Below are positions 23,302-32,092 of a DNA stretch of 64,000 nucleotides, piece after piece. Position 1 is the first letter of the stretch, and each line of letters begins with the position of its first letter. The translations under genes and the position numbers were made by a program. This DNA comes from a virus, in IMG/VR virus record IMGVR_UViG_3300028025_001913, positions 1 to 64,000 of that record. The stretch is one strand, 5' to 3'. The notes under the pieces were generated by a model. It was not told the origin of the DNA, searched no databases, and worked only from the letters and a program-made list of their open reading frames with translations.

Positions 23302-23697
23302 ATGGCAGGGACAATCGTAGCGGATACAGTACAAAACGGTGTTGGTGCAAGTACGTCAATGACTAATGTGGTCAGCGGGGCTTGCGTTGCTTGGGTAAAT
23401 TTTTATGGGGTTACTACAACATCAATATATGCGTCTTATAATGTTTCTTCTATAACTAGAAATGGCGCTGGGGATTATACGGTAAACTTTACTAACGCCC
23501 TTACTGACGCAAACTATGCGGTAGCATTAATGGGAACAGTAGATATAGCAAATGCGGGATTACAATATTTTACGGGTATTAGAGCGTCTAGTGGCGTGCC
23601 GCAAACAAAAACGTCATCTGCTCTACGCATAGCAACTTTTTCATCAAGTACAGCATCGGTTGATTCACAAAATGAAAGCGTAATTATTCACAGATAA
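23302..23697 (+). CDS. Fibre tip-like protein, paralogue C (131 aa)
   Basis: 131 residues, third copy of the AWVNF-YG ... NVSSITRNGAGDYTVNFT ... LTDANYAVALM domain. It differs from B mainly in the C-terminal 45 residues (GIRASSGVPQTKTSSALRI), as expected if the tip surface diversifies while the core is kept. AGGATAACTC ribosome site, 10 bp after paralogue B. Confidence 0.7.
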   Translation: MAGTIVADTVQNGVGASTSMTNVVSGACVAWVNFYGVTTTSIYASYNVSSITRNGAGDYTVNFTNALTDANYAVALMGTVDIANAGLQYFTGIRASSGVPQTKTSSALRIATFSSSTASVDSQNESVIIHR

Positions 23698-23716
23698 TTT
23701 TTAAAAGGATTTTAAA

Positions 23717-24127
23717 ATGGCACAAGTAATTATATTTACAAACGACAATGGCGGTGTATCAGTTTGCACACCTACCGGAGAATTATCTATTGAAACTGTA
23801 CAAGAAAAAGATACTCCGGCTGGTTCAATTATTGTAGACTCATCCATACTGCCAAATTCTGATAATGACTTCTTTAATGCTTGGGAGTTAAGTGGCTCTA
23901 CTGTATCAGTCAATATTTCCAAGGCTAAAGAAATTACTAAAGCAAGACTACGAGCAGAAAGAGAGCCATTGTTACAAGCTCAAGATGTTTTATTTCAAAG
24001 AGCCTTAGAAACTGCCTCTGATACAACTGCAATTGTGGCTGAAAAGCAAAGACTAAGAGATATTACTAACCAAGTTGATTCAGCAACAACTACTGCGCAA
24101 CTTCGTGGGATGAAAGTAGAGGCTTAA
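23717..24127 (+). CDS. Tail fibre assembly chaperone-like protein (136 aa)
   Basis: 136 residues with an N-terminal beta part (VIIFTNDNGGVSVCTPTGEL) and a helical C-terminal half of basic-acidic composition (SKAKEITKARLRAEREPLLQ, VAEKQRLRDITNQVDSATT). This helical LRxxREPLLxxxDxLxxRALE pattern is typical of phage tail-fibre assembly / DUF4376-type proteins (family name from memory). These help fold fibres. It sits between the fibre tips and another fibre gene, in agreement. Good AAGGATTTTAAA ribosome site. Confidence 0.6.
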   Translation: MAQVIIFTNDNGGVSVCTPTGELSIETVQEKDTPAGSIIVDSSILPNSDNDFFNAWELSGSTVSVNISKAKEITKARLRAEREPLLQAQDVLFQRALETASDTTAIVAEKQRLRDITNQVDSATTTAQLRGMKVEA

Positions 24128-24128
24128 T

Positions 24129-24614
24129 ATGGCTGTTTCTTTGTATGGTAGTGGACAAACAATAGTTCAAGTTGTTCAAGTAACTAAACTTGATAGGTTT
24201 TCTACAACAAGTACGTCATATACTGCCATTACTGGAATGTCGGCATCTATTACTCCATTTAGTACATCTAATAAAATTTTAGTAATGGTTGATATGAAAG
24301 GTGGGGCAGCAAATTCTTCAGGTGGCGGTGTTCAGTTATTAAGAGGCGGTTCAGCTATTTATACACCAGCCGCTCAAGGCTCAAGAAGGTTAGCAAGTCT
24401 ATCTAGTGGGTATGATGTAAATACGTCTACAGTTGCACAAATGTCAGCAGTTTTTTTAGATTCTCCTGCTACAACAGCAGCAACAACTTATTCTTTACAA
24501 TGCGTTACTAATGGTGGTACTTTTGGCGTAAATAGTTCTTCCGCTTATACAGATTCAACAGATAATATGGCTACTGTAAGTTCAATTACTTTAATGGAGG
24601 TAGCATATGCTTGA
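24129..24614 (+). CDS. Fibre-associated protein (161 aa)
   Basis: 161 residues, Ser/Thr/Ala-rich, beta-type. The central part (DRFSTTSTSYTAITGMSASI, NKILVMVDMKGGA) resembles the fibre-distal domains seen in many marine phage proteins that share the opening VQVVQVTKLDRFST-type segment. It is distinct from the three paralogous tips. The last codons overlap the next gene by 8 bp. Likely a fourth tip or a minor fibre. Confidence 0.6.
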   Translation: MAVSLYGSGQTIVQVVQVTKLDRFSTTSTSYTAITGMSASITPFSTSNKILVMVDMKGGAANSSGGGVQLLRGGSAIYTPAAQGSRRLASLSSGYDVNTSTVAQMSAVFLDSPATTAATTYSLQCVTNGGTFGVNSSSAYTDSTDNMATVSSITLMEVAYA

Positions 24615-24864
24615 TTATCATTTAATACTTAGAATAAATTATTTAGACAAACAATGGTCAATGAATGGCGATGATTATGAAGGTTTAAATTGGTTAGATT
24701 CTTCACCAAAACCAACTCAAGAAGAATTAGATGTTTTATGGGAATCTACACAAGCAGCAATAACCGCACAAGCCGCACAAGCACAAGCAACAAAAAATTC
24801 TGCGTTAGCTAAACTAGCGGCACTTGGATTAACCCAAGATGAAGTTAAAGCACTACTAGGATAG
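24607..24864 (+). CDS. Tail fibre chaperone-like protein (85 aa)
   Basis: Short protein with an N-terminal Tyr/Trp-rich part (YHLILRINYLDKQWSMNGDDYEG) and an Ala/Gln-rich helix (AAITAQAAQAQATKNSALAKL) ending in a small LGLTQDEVKALLG helix. The last segment matches the C-terminal consensus of many phage assembly proteins (XkdW-like; from memory). Context and the C-terminal motif suggest a fibre chaperone, acting on 24129-24614 or the paralogous tips. Confidence 0.55.
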   Translation: MLDYHLILRINYLDKQWSMNGDDYEGLNWLDSSPKPTQEELDVLWESTQAAITAQAAQAQATKNSALAKLAALGLTQDEVKALLG

Positions 24865-24865
24865 T

Positions 24866-25012
24866 ATGGATTTGTTAGATACAATCTCTAAGATGTCTAG
24901 CCTTTTGATAGCGTTTGTTACGTTGGTTATTGTATTGGCTAAGATGCACAATCAAATTGCTGTTCTTGAGGAAAAAGTAAAAGCTTTATTTGACTTGGTA
25001 AACAAAAAATGA
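24866..25012 (+). CDS. Small single-TM lysis-cluster protein (48 aa)
   Basis: I read this 48-residue frame from sequence: ATG at 24866 one base after the previous stop, TGA at 25010-25012 overlapping the next ATG. It has one membrane segment (residues 10-25, MSSLLIAFVTLVIVLA) and a charged C-terminal helix (KMHNQIAVLEEKVKALFDLVNKK in pieces). Size, one TM and position right before other membrane genes and the endopeptidase suggest a pinholin or an antiholin. The evidence is only positional. Confidence 0.6.
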   Translation: MDLLDTISKMSSLLIAFVTLVIVLAKMHNQIAVLEEKVKALFDLVNKK

Positions 25013-25272
25013 ATATACAAGACATTTTAAAAGCAGTTTTACCTGTCATAGTGGCGGCACTTGCTTGGTTACTTGGTCAAGTGTCTGACTTCTCTACACG
25101 GCTGACTAAGATTGAAGGGCAGATGCCAGCACTAATTACTAAAGAAAACGTGCCGACTGACTCACCACTTTCAGCCGAAAAGCGCCATGCAATGAAAGAA
25201 GAAATTTATCGAGATATTCACCAGCTACAGGTTAAAGTGCAGTTACTTGAAGAAAGAGAAAAGAGGAAATAA
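25009..25272 (+). CDS. Membrane-anchored coiled-coil protein (87 aa)
   Basis: One TM segment at residues 8-24 (AVLPVIVAALAWLLGQV), then a long coiled coil with acidic and basic residues (EKRHAMKEEIYRDIHQLQVKV). The design is close to 11755-12000. Sits in the lysis cluster between the 48-aa protein and the holin, overlapping both. It may be a spanin-like or antiholin component; no lipobox or signal peptidase site is visible. Confidence 0.6.
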   Translation: MNIQDILKAVLPVIVAALAWLLGQVSDFSTRLTKIEGQMPALITKENVPTDSPLSAEKRHAMKEEIYRDIHQLQVKVQLLEEREKRK

Positions 25273-25670
25273 TGTTAGGACTCGATGCAATACTAAATAT
25301 TGGTGGTAAGTTAATTGATAAGCTGATACCCGACCCGGAAGCTAAGGCTAAAGCACAGCTAGAATTAGCAACATTAGCCCAAAACGGAGAGTTGGCTCAG
25401 TTACAAGCAGATGTAAGCGAGCAACAAGAACTGACTAAACGGGTTCAAGCCGACATGATGTCAGACTCTTGGCTATCTAAGAACATTCGCCCAATGACGC
25501 TAGTATTTATCTTGGTAACTTACACTACTTTTGGTATGATGTCTGCATGGGATGTTGAGGTAAACAATAACTATGTTGAGCTGCTAGGTCAGTGGGGTAT
25601 GCTCATTATGTCCTTTTACTTTGGCGGCAGGACCCTCGAGAAAATCATGGATATGAAAGGTAAAAAATGA
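25272..25670 (+). CDS. Holin (3-TM GTA-holin-like)
   Basis: 132 residues. The pattern matches the holin type found in gene-transfer agents and many phages: N-terminal amphipathic region (LDAILNIGGKLIDKLIPDPEAKAKAQLELA), a QQELTKRVQADMMSDSWLSKNIRPM middle and two hydrophobic segments at about 75-93 (RPMTLVFILVTYTTFGMMSA) and 106-122 (LGQWGMLIMSFYFGGRTL). It forms membrane lesions that let the endolysin reach the wall. Immediately upstream of the M15 peptidase with a 4-bp overlap. Confidence 0.72.
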   Translation: MLGLDAILNIGGKLIDKLIPDPEAKAKAQLELATLAQNGELAQLQADVSEQQELTKRVQADMMSDSWLSKNIRPMTLVFILVTYTTFGMMSAWDVEVNNNYVELLGQWGMLIMSFYFGGRTLEKIMDMKGKK

Positions 25671-26113
25671 ATCTAACTGCTCACTTTACCCTTGATGAAT
25701 TAACACATACTGACCACCGCACGTTAGATAACACACCAAATGATGATGAACTTAAAAACCTCACCCGTCTTGCAGAGTTTTTGGAGCAAGTTAAAACACT
25801 TTTGGGAAACAAGCCCATTATGGTTAATAGTGCTTTCCGCTCTAAACTGGTTAATGATGCTGTTGGTTCTAAAGATACTAGTCAGCATCGGATTGGTTGC
25901 GCTGCCGACATAAGAGTTCCGGGCGTAACTCCGGATGAAGTTGTGCAAGCCGTAATTGCTTCAGACTTAGCGTATGACCAGATTATCCGTGAGTTTGACA
26001 GATGGACTCACATTAGTATCCCTAATTCTATTCATAACTCACCCCGTAAACAAGCGTTAATTATTGACAAACAGGGAACTCGGTTGTATGCCACTGCAAA
26101 AACTACAGTTTAA
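25667..26113 (+). CDS. Peptidase M15-family endolysin
   Basis: 148 residues. Zinc-peptidase M15 signature: SAFRSKLVN then SQHRIGCAADI with H74 and D81, and WTHIS with H115, preceded by a QIIREFD acidic stretch (E109). These are the zinc ligands and catalytic residues of D-Ala-D-Ala carboxypeptidase/endopeptidase-type lysins (Peptidase_M15_3). It cleaves peptidoglycan cross-links at lysis. No signal peptide, so it depends on the holin. Overlap of 4 bp with the holin gene; its last 26 bp overlap the downstream tail gene. Confidence 0.82.
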   Translation: MNLTAHFTLDELTHTDHRTLDNTPNDDELKNLTRLAEFLEQVKTLLGNKPIMVNSAFRSKLVNDAVGSKDTSQHRIGCAADIRVPGVTPDEVVQAVIASDLAYDQIIREFDRWTHISIPNSIHNSPRKQALIIDKQGTRLYATAKTTV

Positions 26114-28181
26114 ACCCGGAATTAATCGAGAGGGTACTAACTACTCTAATGAGGGTGGCTGGTATGACTGCGACAAGATTCGGTTCCGTTCAGGCTTTCC
26201 TGAAAAAATAGGTGGTTGGTCACAACAAAATACAGCTCAGTTTTTAGGTACGGCTCGTTCTTTATGGACTTGGGTTGACTTAGCTGGTAACAACTATATA
26301 GGCGTTGGGACTAACCTTAAGTACTATATTCAGCTTGGTAGCTATTATGATATAACACCTATTATTACAACTAGCACTTTAGTTAATAAATGCGCCACGG
26401 CTTTTTCTACACTTAATGGTGGTATTACAGCTACTGCTACGTCCTTAGTTCTTACTTCTGCCGCAAGCTTTCCTACAACAGGCGGTATTATACGGATTGA
26501 TTCTGAAGATATTTCTTACACAGGTGTAAGTACTAATACATTAACAGGTCTAGTTCGTGGTATAAACGGCACAACTGCCGCTATTCATAACACAGGCGCT
26601 AACGTAGGCGCATATACAGTAACCATAACCGATGTTGGTTATAACCCTTTTGCTGGGGATTACTTAACTATTACAGGTGGTTCGGCTTTTGGTGGCATTA
26701 CACTTAGCGGTGAGTATGTTGTTACTGGGGTACCTACTTCTACTACCTATACAATTACTGCGGCTACATTTGCTACTTCTCAAGTAAGTGCTACGGGGGG
26801 TACTATTGTTGTTGCCTATCAACTTCCTGTAGGTACAAACATAGCTACGTTTGGTACAGGTTGGGGTACGGGTGGATGGAGCCGAGGTTCATGGGGTTCT
26901 GGCTATTCTTCTGTATTAAGTGCGCAATTACGCCTTTGGTCTAATGATAACTATGGGCAAAACTTATTTATTGCCCCCCGTACTGGCGCTGTATATTATT
27001 GGTTAGCTGCTGGTGGTACAGGTACAAGAGCGCAACCGTTAGATACTTTGGCTACTGCGGCTGGAGAAGACGGCACTTATGTACCTAACAATACGTTGCA
27101 AGTATTAACTGCGCCTATTCAACAATTTGTTATTTGTATGGGGGCAAACCCATATGTTTCTGGTACTCCTAATACAACATTTAATCCGCTACTTGTACGC
27201 TGGTCTGACCAAGCAAATGAATATCAATGGGTGCCAGAAGTAACTAATCAGTCAGGTGAGTTTGCGTTGTCTAATGGCTCAGAGATTATTGGTGCTAAAT
27301 CAACACGACAAGAAATACTTATTTGGACAGATACCGCCCTGTATTCAATGCAATACTTAGGCGCTCCATATGTTTGGGGTTTTCAAATGCTAATGGACAA
27401 CTTGTCTATTATGTCGCCTAATGCCATGATTACAGTCAATAACGTAACGTACTGGATGGGGCGTGATAAGTTCTATATGTATACAGGTCGAGTAGAAACC
27501 CTACCTTGTACCATCCGTCAGTATGTTTTCCAAGACGTTAACTTAGACCAGAATTATCAAATATTTGCGGCTTCTAACGAGGGGTATAACGAAGTCTGGT
27601 GGTTCTATGTAAGTAACGATACTGAAGGTAGTACGGTTATAGACAAGTATGTTATTTTTAATTACTTAGACCAAGTTTGGTATTTTGGTTCTATGTCCAG
27701 AACTGCTTGGTTAGATTCTAGTTTACAGTCTTACCCAATTGCTACTGACTATAACAACAGGATTCTTTTCCATGAGAGCAGTGTAAACGACAACGCAACT
27801 TCAGCTACTTTACCAATAACAGCGTACATACAATCTTCTGACTTTGATATTGGCGATGGGCATAACTTTGGTTTTGTATGGCGGATTCTGCCTGACCTTA
27901 ATTTTAACGGCTCTAATGTTGACTCCCCGTCTGTAACAATGACTGTAAAACCTAGAGTTAACTCTGGTACGCCTTATGGTGCGGCTAATAACCCAACTGT
28001 ACAAAGCTCTAACGTCTACAGCAACACACAGAACTTCTATAACATTCAAGAGTTTACTGGACAGGTTTATACCCGCATTCGTGGTAGACAGATGGCGTTT
28101 AAGATTGAGTCAAACACCGTTGGGGTGGCTTGGCAACTAGGTGCGCCTCGTATTGATATTAGACCTGACGGCAGAAGATAA
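26088..28181 (+). CDS. Large tail structural protein (697 aa)
   Basis: I chose ATG 26088, which follows AGGGAACTCGG; the frame is open to 26064, but only to a TTG. The N-terminus (FKPGINREGTNYSNEGGWYD, KIRFRSGFPEKIGGWSQ) is a hallmark of a common family of podovirus tail proteins near P22 gp10 / T7 gp12-type tail-nozzle proteins. The rest is Tyr/Asn/Thr-rich with beta structure and a WGFQMLMDNLSIMSPNAMI region around residue 430. Inferred to be the tail nozzle or tube. It overlaps the endolysin gene by 26 bp. Confidence 0.65.
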   Translation: MPLQKLQFKPGINREGTNYSNEGGWYDCDKIRFRSGFPEKIGGWSQQNTAQFLGTARSLWTWVDLAGNNYIGVGTNLKYYIQLGSYYDITPIITTSTLVNKCATAFSTLNGGITATATSLVLTSAASFPTTGGIIRIDSEDISYTGVSTNTLTGLVRGINGTTAAIHNTGANVGAYTVTITDVGYNPFAGDYLTITGGSAFGGITLSGEYVVTGVPTSTTYTITAATFATSQVSATGGTIVVAYQLPVGTNIATFGTGWGTGGWSRGSWGSGYSSVLSAQLRLWSNDNYGQNLFIAPRTGAVYYWLAAGGTGTRAQPLDTLATAAGEDGTYVPNNTLQVLTAPIQQFVICMGANPYVSGTPNTTFNPLLVRWSDQANEYQWVPEVTNQSGEFALSNGSEIIGAKSTRQEILIWTDTALYSMQYLGAPYVWGFQMLMDNLSIMSPNAMITVNNVTYWMGRDKFYMYTGRVETLPCTIRQYVFQDVNLDQNYQIFAASNEGYNEVWWFYVSNDTEGSTVIDKYVIFNYLDQVWYFGSMSRTAWLDSSLQSYPIATDYNNRILFHESSVNDNATSATLPITAYIQSSDFDIGDGHNFGFVWRILPDLNFNGSNVDSPSVTMTVKPRVNSGTPYGAANNPTVQSSNVYSNTQNFYNIQEFTGQVYTRIRGRQMAFKIESNTVGVAWQLGAPRIDIRPDGRR

Positions 28182-28474
28182 TGGTTACTCCTAATAAAAC
28201 GATACGCCCATTACCGTTAAAAGCCCCGAACTTACCTATTGGTCCGCTTAACTATAATCAAGAATACATAAACCAGTTGCTCAACGTATTGCGGCTTTAC
28301 TTTACTCAGGTAGATAACTTTTCTTTATCTTCATCTACACCTAATTCTGGAACAACAGCAAGTAGACCAACTGAGTATCTTTCTGTAGGACAGTTTTACT
28401 ATGACACAACGCTTGTAAAACCAATTTATTGGAACGGAACTGTATGGAAAGATTCCGCCGGAACAACGGTTTAA
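28181..28474 (+). CDS. Small tail protein (97 aa)
   Basis: 97 residues. LPIGPLNYNQEYINQLLNVLRLYF then a Ser/Thr-rich middle and WNGTVWKDSAGTTV. A short helix plus a beta tail of this type is often found downstream of the tail-nozzle gene in aquatic podoviruses. TAATGG overlap with the preceding stop, so coupled. Exact role unknown. Confidence 0.6.
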   Translation: MVTPNKTIRPLPLKAPNLPIGPLNYNQEYINQLLNVLRLYFTQVDNFSLSSSTPNSGTTASRPTEYLSVGQFYYDTTLVKPIYWNGTVWKDSAGTTV

Positions 28475-28509
28475 TATGATACTATATGAGAAATTAAACG
28501 AGGTCTAAT

Positions 28510-30132
28510 ATGAGTTTACACGCAGCTGCTAAACATATGGCTACTAAAGGACGTGGGTCCGATAGTATGCTGGTGCACATGACTCCAAAAGAAGTAAATG
28601 GATTGCAAGCGCTTGCTAAAGCTAGTGGTGGCTCGTTGACTATTAACCCTGATACTGGCTTAGTTGAAGCTGGGTTTTTATCTGATATTCTTCCTGTTAT
28701 TGCCGCTGCTGGATTAACATATTTGACTGCTGGAGCCGCTGCCCCTGCTCTTGCTGGCGCTTTAGGTACTGCTGGTATGGGTGCCGCCGCCGCTACAACA
28801 GCTGGTGGTATCTTAGCAGGCGCTGGTTCTGGTGCTTTAATTAATGGCGGTATGGCTGCTTTGCAAGGTAAAGATGTTGGTAAAGCTGCATTGTCTGGTG
28901 GAATTGGTGGTGCTATATCTGGTGGTCTCGGTGCTTACGGAGATGCTAACGTATTTGGAGTTGGTGCTCCAACCCCTCCAACAGGCGAACTTGCTGGTGT
29001 AGGAAGTGCTGCTGTACCAGACTATAGCAGCGCTTTATACCAAAATCCACCCACTGCGGCTGCAATACCGCCTGTTGCGGCACCACCGGTACCAACACCA
29101 AACGCAGCGCAGTTGGTAGATAGTAGTATTTATGGTGGACAGGGCATGTCTCCCACCGATGCATTGACACAAAATGTTGGGCAAGCAGCACAACCCGCAA
29201 TACCTAATGCCGTTAGTGCTGTTCCAAAACTAGACCCTTATGAAGTTGAAGGGTTGTCCGGAATGGCTAGAGATACCAATACTGCTTTAAATCCGGGCGG
29301 TATGACAAAACCCGGAGTTCTATCAGGCAACTATTACCAAGGTCTTGGCGAGGGTGGTGTAGACACAGCAAAAAAACTAGGTATTCAAGCATTACCTGTT
29401 ATGTCTATGTTAGATGAACAACAAAGTCTTGTACCTACCGCAGAAGACCCTAGTAGATTAAAGCGTATATCTCCTAACTTCCGAGCACAAGAAGCAGTAA
29501 AACCAGACCCTTATTACAGAGCAAAATATGCGGCAGGTGGCGGTTTAATGGACCTACGCCCTCAAACAAACTTTGCTAATCCCGCAGCTTCTGAAATGGG
29601 CACTTCGCAGTATTCTATGGCTACAGACCCAATGAGCGGAAACATTGCACAACGCATGGCGGTGGGCGGAAGTACGACTAAAAAGAAAAGAGCAACATTA
29701 ACTTCTGACAGAAGTTTAGCGGCAATGGACCCATATGAAGCTGGGCTTGCAAATCTTAATAACGCTCGTTATGGCGCAAACATGGCTGGTATTAGTAGCC
29801 CAACTGCAATGACTAGACTTGGTGAAATACCCACTGCGGCTGGTGGCGGTTTATCCCATTTAGGAAGTTATTCGGATGGTGGGCGTATGCTTAAAGGTCC
29901 GGGCGATGGTATGAGCGACAATATTCCAGCTATGATTGGTAAGAAACAACCTGCTCGTTTAGCTGACGGTGAATTTGTTGTACCCGCAGATGTAGTTAGT
30001 CATTTAGGTAATGGTTCTACCGATGCTGGAGCCAAGAGGTTATACGCTATGATGGACAAAGTAAGGCGTGCAAGAACAGGTAAAAAGAAGCAAGCTCCTG
30101 CGGTTAATACTGGCAGGTTAATGCCAGCATGA
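28510..30132 (+). CDS. Internal virion / tail-associated protein (540 aa)
   Basis: 540 residues. It begins with a helical motif (LHAAAKHMATKGRGSDSMLVHMTPKEVNGLQALA), then a Gly/Ala-rich membrane-like region (residues about 55-140: VIAAAGLTYLTAGAAAPALAGALG, glycine zipper), a Pro/Ala linker, and a C-terminal module (SDNIPAMIGKKQPARLADGEFVV, ADVVSHLGNGSTDAGAKRLYAMM) that recurs in internal virion or structural proteins of many aquatic phages. A glycine-zipper region suits DNA-ejection proteins that enter the cell envelope. Function inferred. Confidence 0.65.
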   Translation: MSLHAAAKHMATKGRGSDSMLVHMTPKEVNGLQALAKASGGSLTINPDTGLVEAGFLSDILPVIAAAGLTYLTAGAAAPALAGALGTAGMGAAAATTAGGILAGAGSGALINGGMAALQGKDVGKAALSGGIGGAISGGLGAYGDANVFGVGAPTPPTGELAGVGSAAVPDYSSALYQNPPTAAAIPPVAAPPVPTPNAAQLVDSSIYGGQGMSPTDALTQNVGQAAQPAIPNAVSAVPKLDPYEVEGLSGMARDTNTALNPGGMTKPGVLSGNYYQGLGEGGVDTAKKLGIQALPVMSMLDEQQSLVPTAEDPSRLKRISPNFRAQEAVKPDPYYRAKYAAGGGLMDLRPQTNFANPAASEMGTSQYSMATDPMSGNIAQRMAVGGSTTKKKRATLTSDRSLAAMDPYEAGLANLNNARYGANMAGISSPTAMTRLGEIPTAAGGGLSHLGSYSDGGRMLKGPGDGMSDNIPAMIGKKQPARLADGEFVVPADVVSHLGNGSTDAGAKRLYAMMDKVRRARTGKKKQAPAVNTGRLMPA

Positions 30133-30545
30133 CGTTAAGTGTAAGGGTTATCCCTAGTAATAGTGTTAGCCAAAACTGGCATTTAGTTGAGGCGTTTATT
30201 AAAAGTGCGGAAGAAAAGTTTGGTGGGGCTGAGTATACAACTGAACAGATTAAAGTTTACTTAGTACAAGGGCAGTGGATGTTGTTGGTAGCAGTTGATG
30301 AAAGTAACGAAATACACGGCGCAGCTACCGCATCATTTATTAATTACCCTAATGATAGAGTTGCATTTGTAACTGCTGTTGGTGGAAAATTAATGATAAA
30401 CCCAGAAACTGTTTTGCAGATGTGTGAAATATTTAAAGCTAACGGCGCTACCAAAGTTCAAGGTGTAGCAAAAGAATCGGTAGCAAGGTTATGGAAACGG
30501 TTTGGCTTTGAAGAGAAAGCAATTTTAGTGGAAACTAAACTATGA
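30129..30545 (+). CDS. GNAT-like gp13-type protein (138 aa)
   Basis: 138 residues with the order of a GNAT fold: N-terminal helix (SWHLVEAFIKSAEEKFGGAEYT-like), a strand pair (WMLLVAVDESNEIHGAATASFI), then VAFVTAVGGKLMI and a C-terminal LWKRFGFEEKAILV segment typical of acetyltransferases. T7 gp13 and relatives are related proteins needed for assembly of the internal core. No acetyl-CoA P-loop (Q/RxxGxG/A) is clear, so it may be non-catalytic. It overlaps its neighbours by 4 bp each. Confidence 0.6.
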   Translation: MTLSVRVIPSNSVSQNWHLVEAFIKSAEEKFGGAEYTTEQIKVYLVQGQWMLLVAVDESNEIHGAATASFINYPNDRVAFVTAVGGKLMINPETVLQMCEIFKANGATKVQGVAKESVARLWKRFGFEEKAILVETKL

Positions 30546-32083
30546 ATATGTTAAAACTTTTTACGTGGTTACTAGTAGACCAATTTAAACTCAGCTTTGG
30601 TGGCGGAGGTGGGGGCGGTCCGCAAACTTCTACAACCAATACAGCTAACGTACCTGAATACGCTAGACCGTATGTAGAGAACATGTTGGGGTCTGCACAG
30701 ACGCAGATTTATAACGATGACATGACGACTTTTCGTCCGTATACACCATTTAGCAAAGACCCTAACGACTATACGGCAAGTTATTCGCCTTTACAACAAA
30801 ACGCACAACAAGGTGCTGCTAATTTACAAACTCCAAGTCAATTTGGTGCAGCTACTAATTTAACAGGTCAAGCAGCGTTAGGTTCTTTAGGTGCAGCCGA
30901 CCAATCAACTGGTTTACAACAACAAGCGTTGGGTTACGGCAATGCTGGCGCTTTATATGGTGGGGCTGGAGCTGAATACGGCGCACAAGGTTCACAACAA
31001 GCTGCACAAGCAGCTCAACAAGCGGCACTAGGCGCAGGACAATACGGTGCTCAAGGCAATAGAGCTGCTGGACAAGCGGCTGGTTTATCTAGTTTATACG
31101 GTAATTTAGGTTCACAAGCTGGGCAACAGGCTTCGGGTTTATCTAATATGTATGGCGGGTTAGGTGCGCAAACTGGGTTAAGTTATGGTCAACAAGCGCA
31201 AGACCCCAGCGCAGTTCAAGGGTTTATGAACCCGTATATTCAAGCTTCATTACAGCCACAACTTGCTGAGATGGAACGGCAGTATGGTATTAGTGGCGCA
31301 CAGCAACAAAGTCAAGCCGCTAAGTCTGGTGCTTTTGGTGGAAGCCGTGAAGCATTAATGGCTGCGGAGAATCAGCGTAATAAAAATACAGCTATGAATC
31401 AAGTAATTGGTCAAGGCTATAACCAAGCATTTAACAATGCTCAGCAACAAATGGCTCAAGCCGCTCAGCTTGGTATGCAAGGCGCTGGTATGGGGTTACA
31501 AGGCGCTGGACAGGCTGGTTCTCAAGCTATGCAAGGCTACGGCATGGGTTTAACAGGAGCTAATCAAGCTGGTAATTTACGTTTACAAGGTGCTCAAACT
31601 GGACTTCAAGGAATAGGGCAACAGCTTGCTGCTGGTAATTTAGGTCTTGCCGGTACTGCGCAAGGTATGCAAGGTGCTGGTTTAGGTATGCAAGGTGCGC
31701 AAGCTGGTATGCAAGGCGTTCAAGGTGCGATTGGTGCTGGGCAGTATGGTTTACAAGGTTTAGGTCAAGCTGGGCAAATGGGTAATCAGCTTGCTAATAT
31801 TGGTCAGCAACAGCTAGCTGCTCAACAAGGTATTATTAGTACACAGAATCAAATGGGTGCGCAGATGCAAGCTCAAGAACAACAGAAGATTAATCAACAG
31901 ATTCAAGATTACGCTACACAACAGCAGTATCCGTTTATGCAGTTGGGTATTATGAACTCGTTGCTACGTGGATTACCACTGCAAACAACCACAACTCAAT
32001 CGTATCAGGCACAACCCGCTTTAGGACAACAAGCTCTTGGTTTAGGACTTGGTGCTTTGGGCGCATCTAAAGCGTTTGCTTAA
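30542..32083 (+). CDS. Gln/Gly/Ala-rich internal virion protein (513 aa)
   Basis: 513 residues. Short hydrophobic N-terminus (LKLFTWLLVDQFKLSF) then a seven-Gly run, a YARPYVENMLGSAQ module, and a very long region (residues about 90-420) of degenerate Gln-Gly-Ala repeats (MQGAGLGMQGAQAGMQGVQGAIGAG in pieces). The C-terminus (QQYPFMQLGIMNSLLRGLPL) is a known ending in phages. The repeats suggest an extended helical or beta-helical ejection protein. ATGA overlap with the GNAT-like gene. Confidence 0.65.
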   Translation: MNMLKLFTWLLVDQFKLSFGGGGGGGPQTSTTNTANVPEYARPYVENMLGSAQTQIYNDDMTTFRPYTPFSKDPNDYTASYSPLQQNAQQGAANLQTPSQFGAATNLTGQAALGSLGAADQSTGLQQQALGYGNAGALYGGAGAEYGAQGSQQAAQAAQQAALGAGQYGAQGNRAAGQAAGLSSLYGNLGSQAGQQASGLSNMYGGLGAQTGLSYGQQAQDPSAVQGFMNPYIQASLQPQLAEMERQYGISGAQQQSQAAKSGAFGGSREALMAAENQRNKNTAMNQVIGQGYNQAFNNAQQQMAQAAQLGMQGAGMGLQGAGQAGSQAMQGYGMGLTGANQAGNLRLQGAQTGLQGIGQQLAAGNLGLAGTAQGMQGAGLGMQGAQAGMQGVQGAIGAGQYGLQGLGQAGQMGNQLANIGQQQLAAQQGIISTQNQMGAQMQAQEQQKINQQIQDYATQQQYPFMQLGIMNSLLRGLPLQTTTTQSYQAQPALGQQALGLGLGALGASKAFA

Positions 32084-32092
32084 GGAAAGAAC

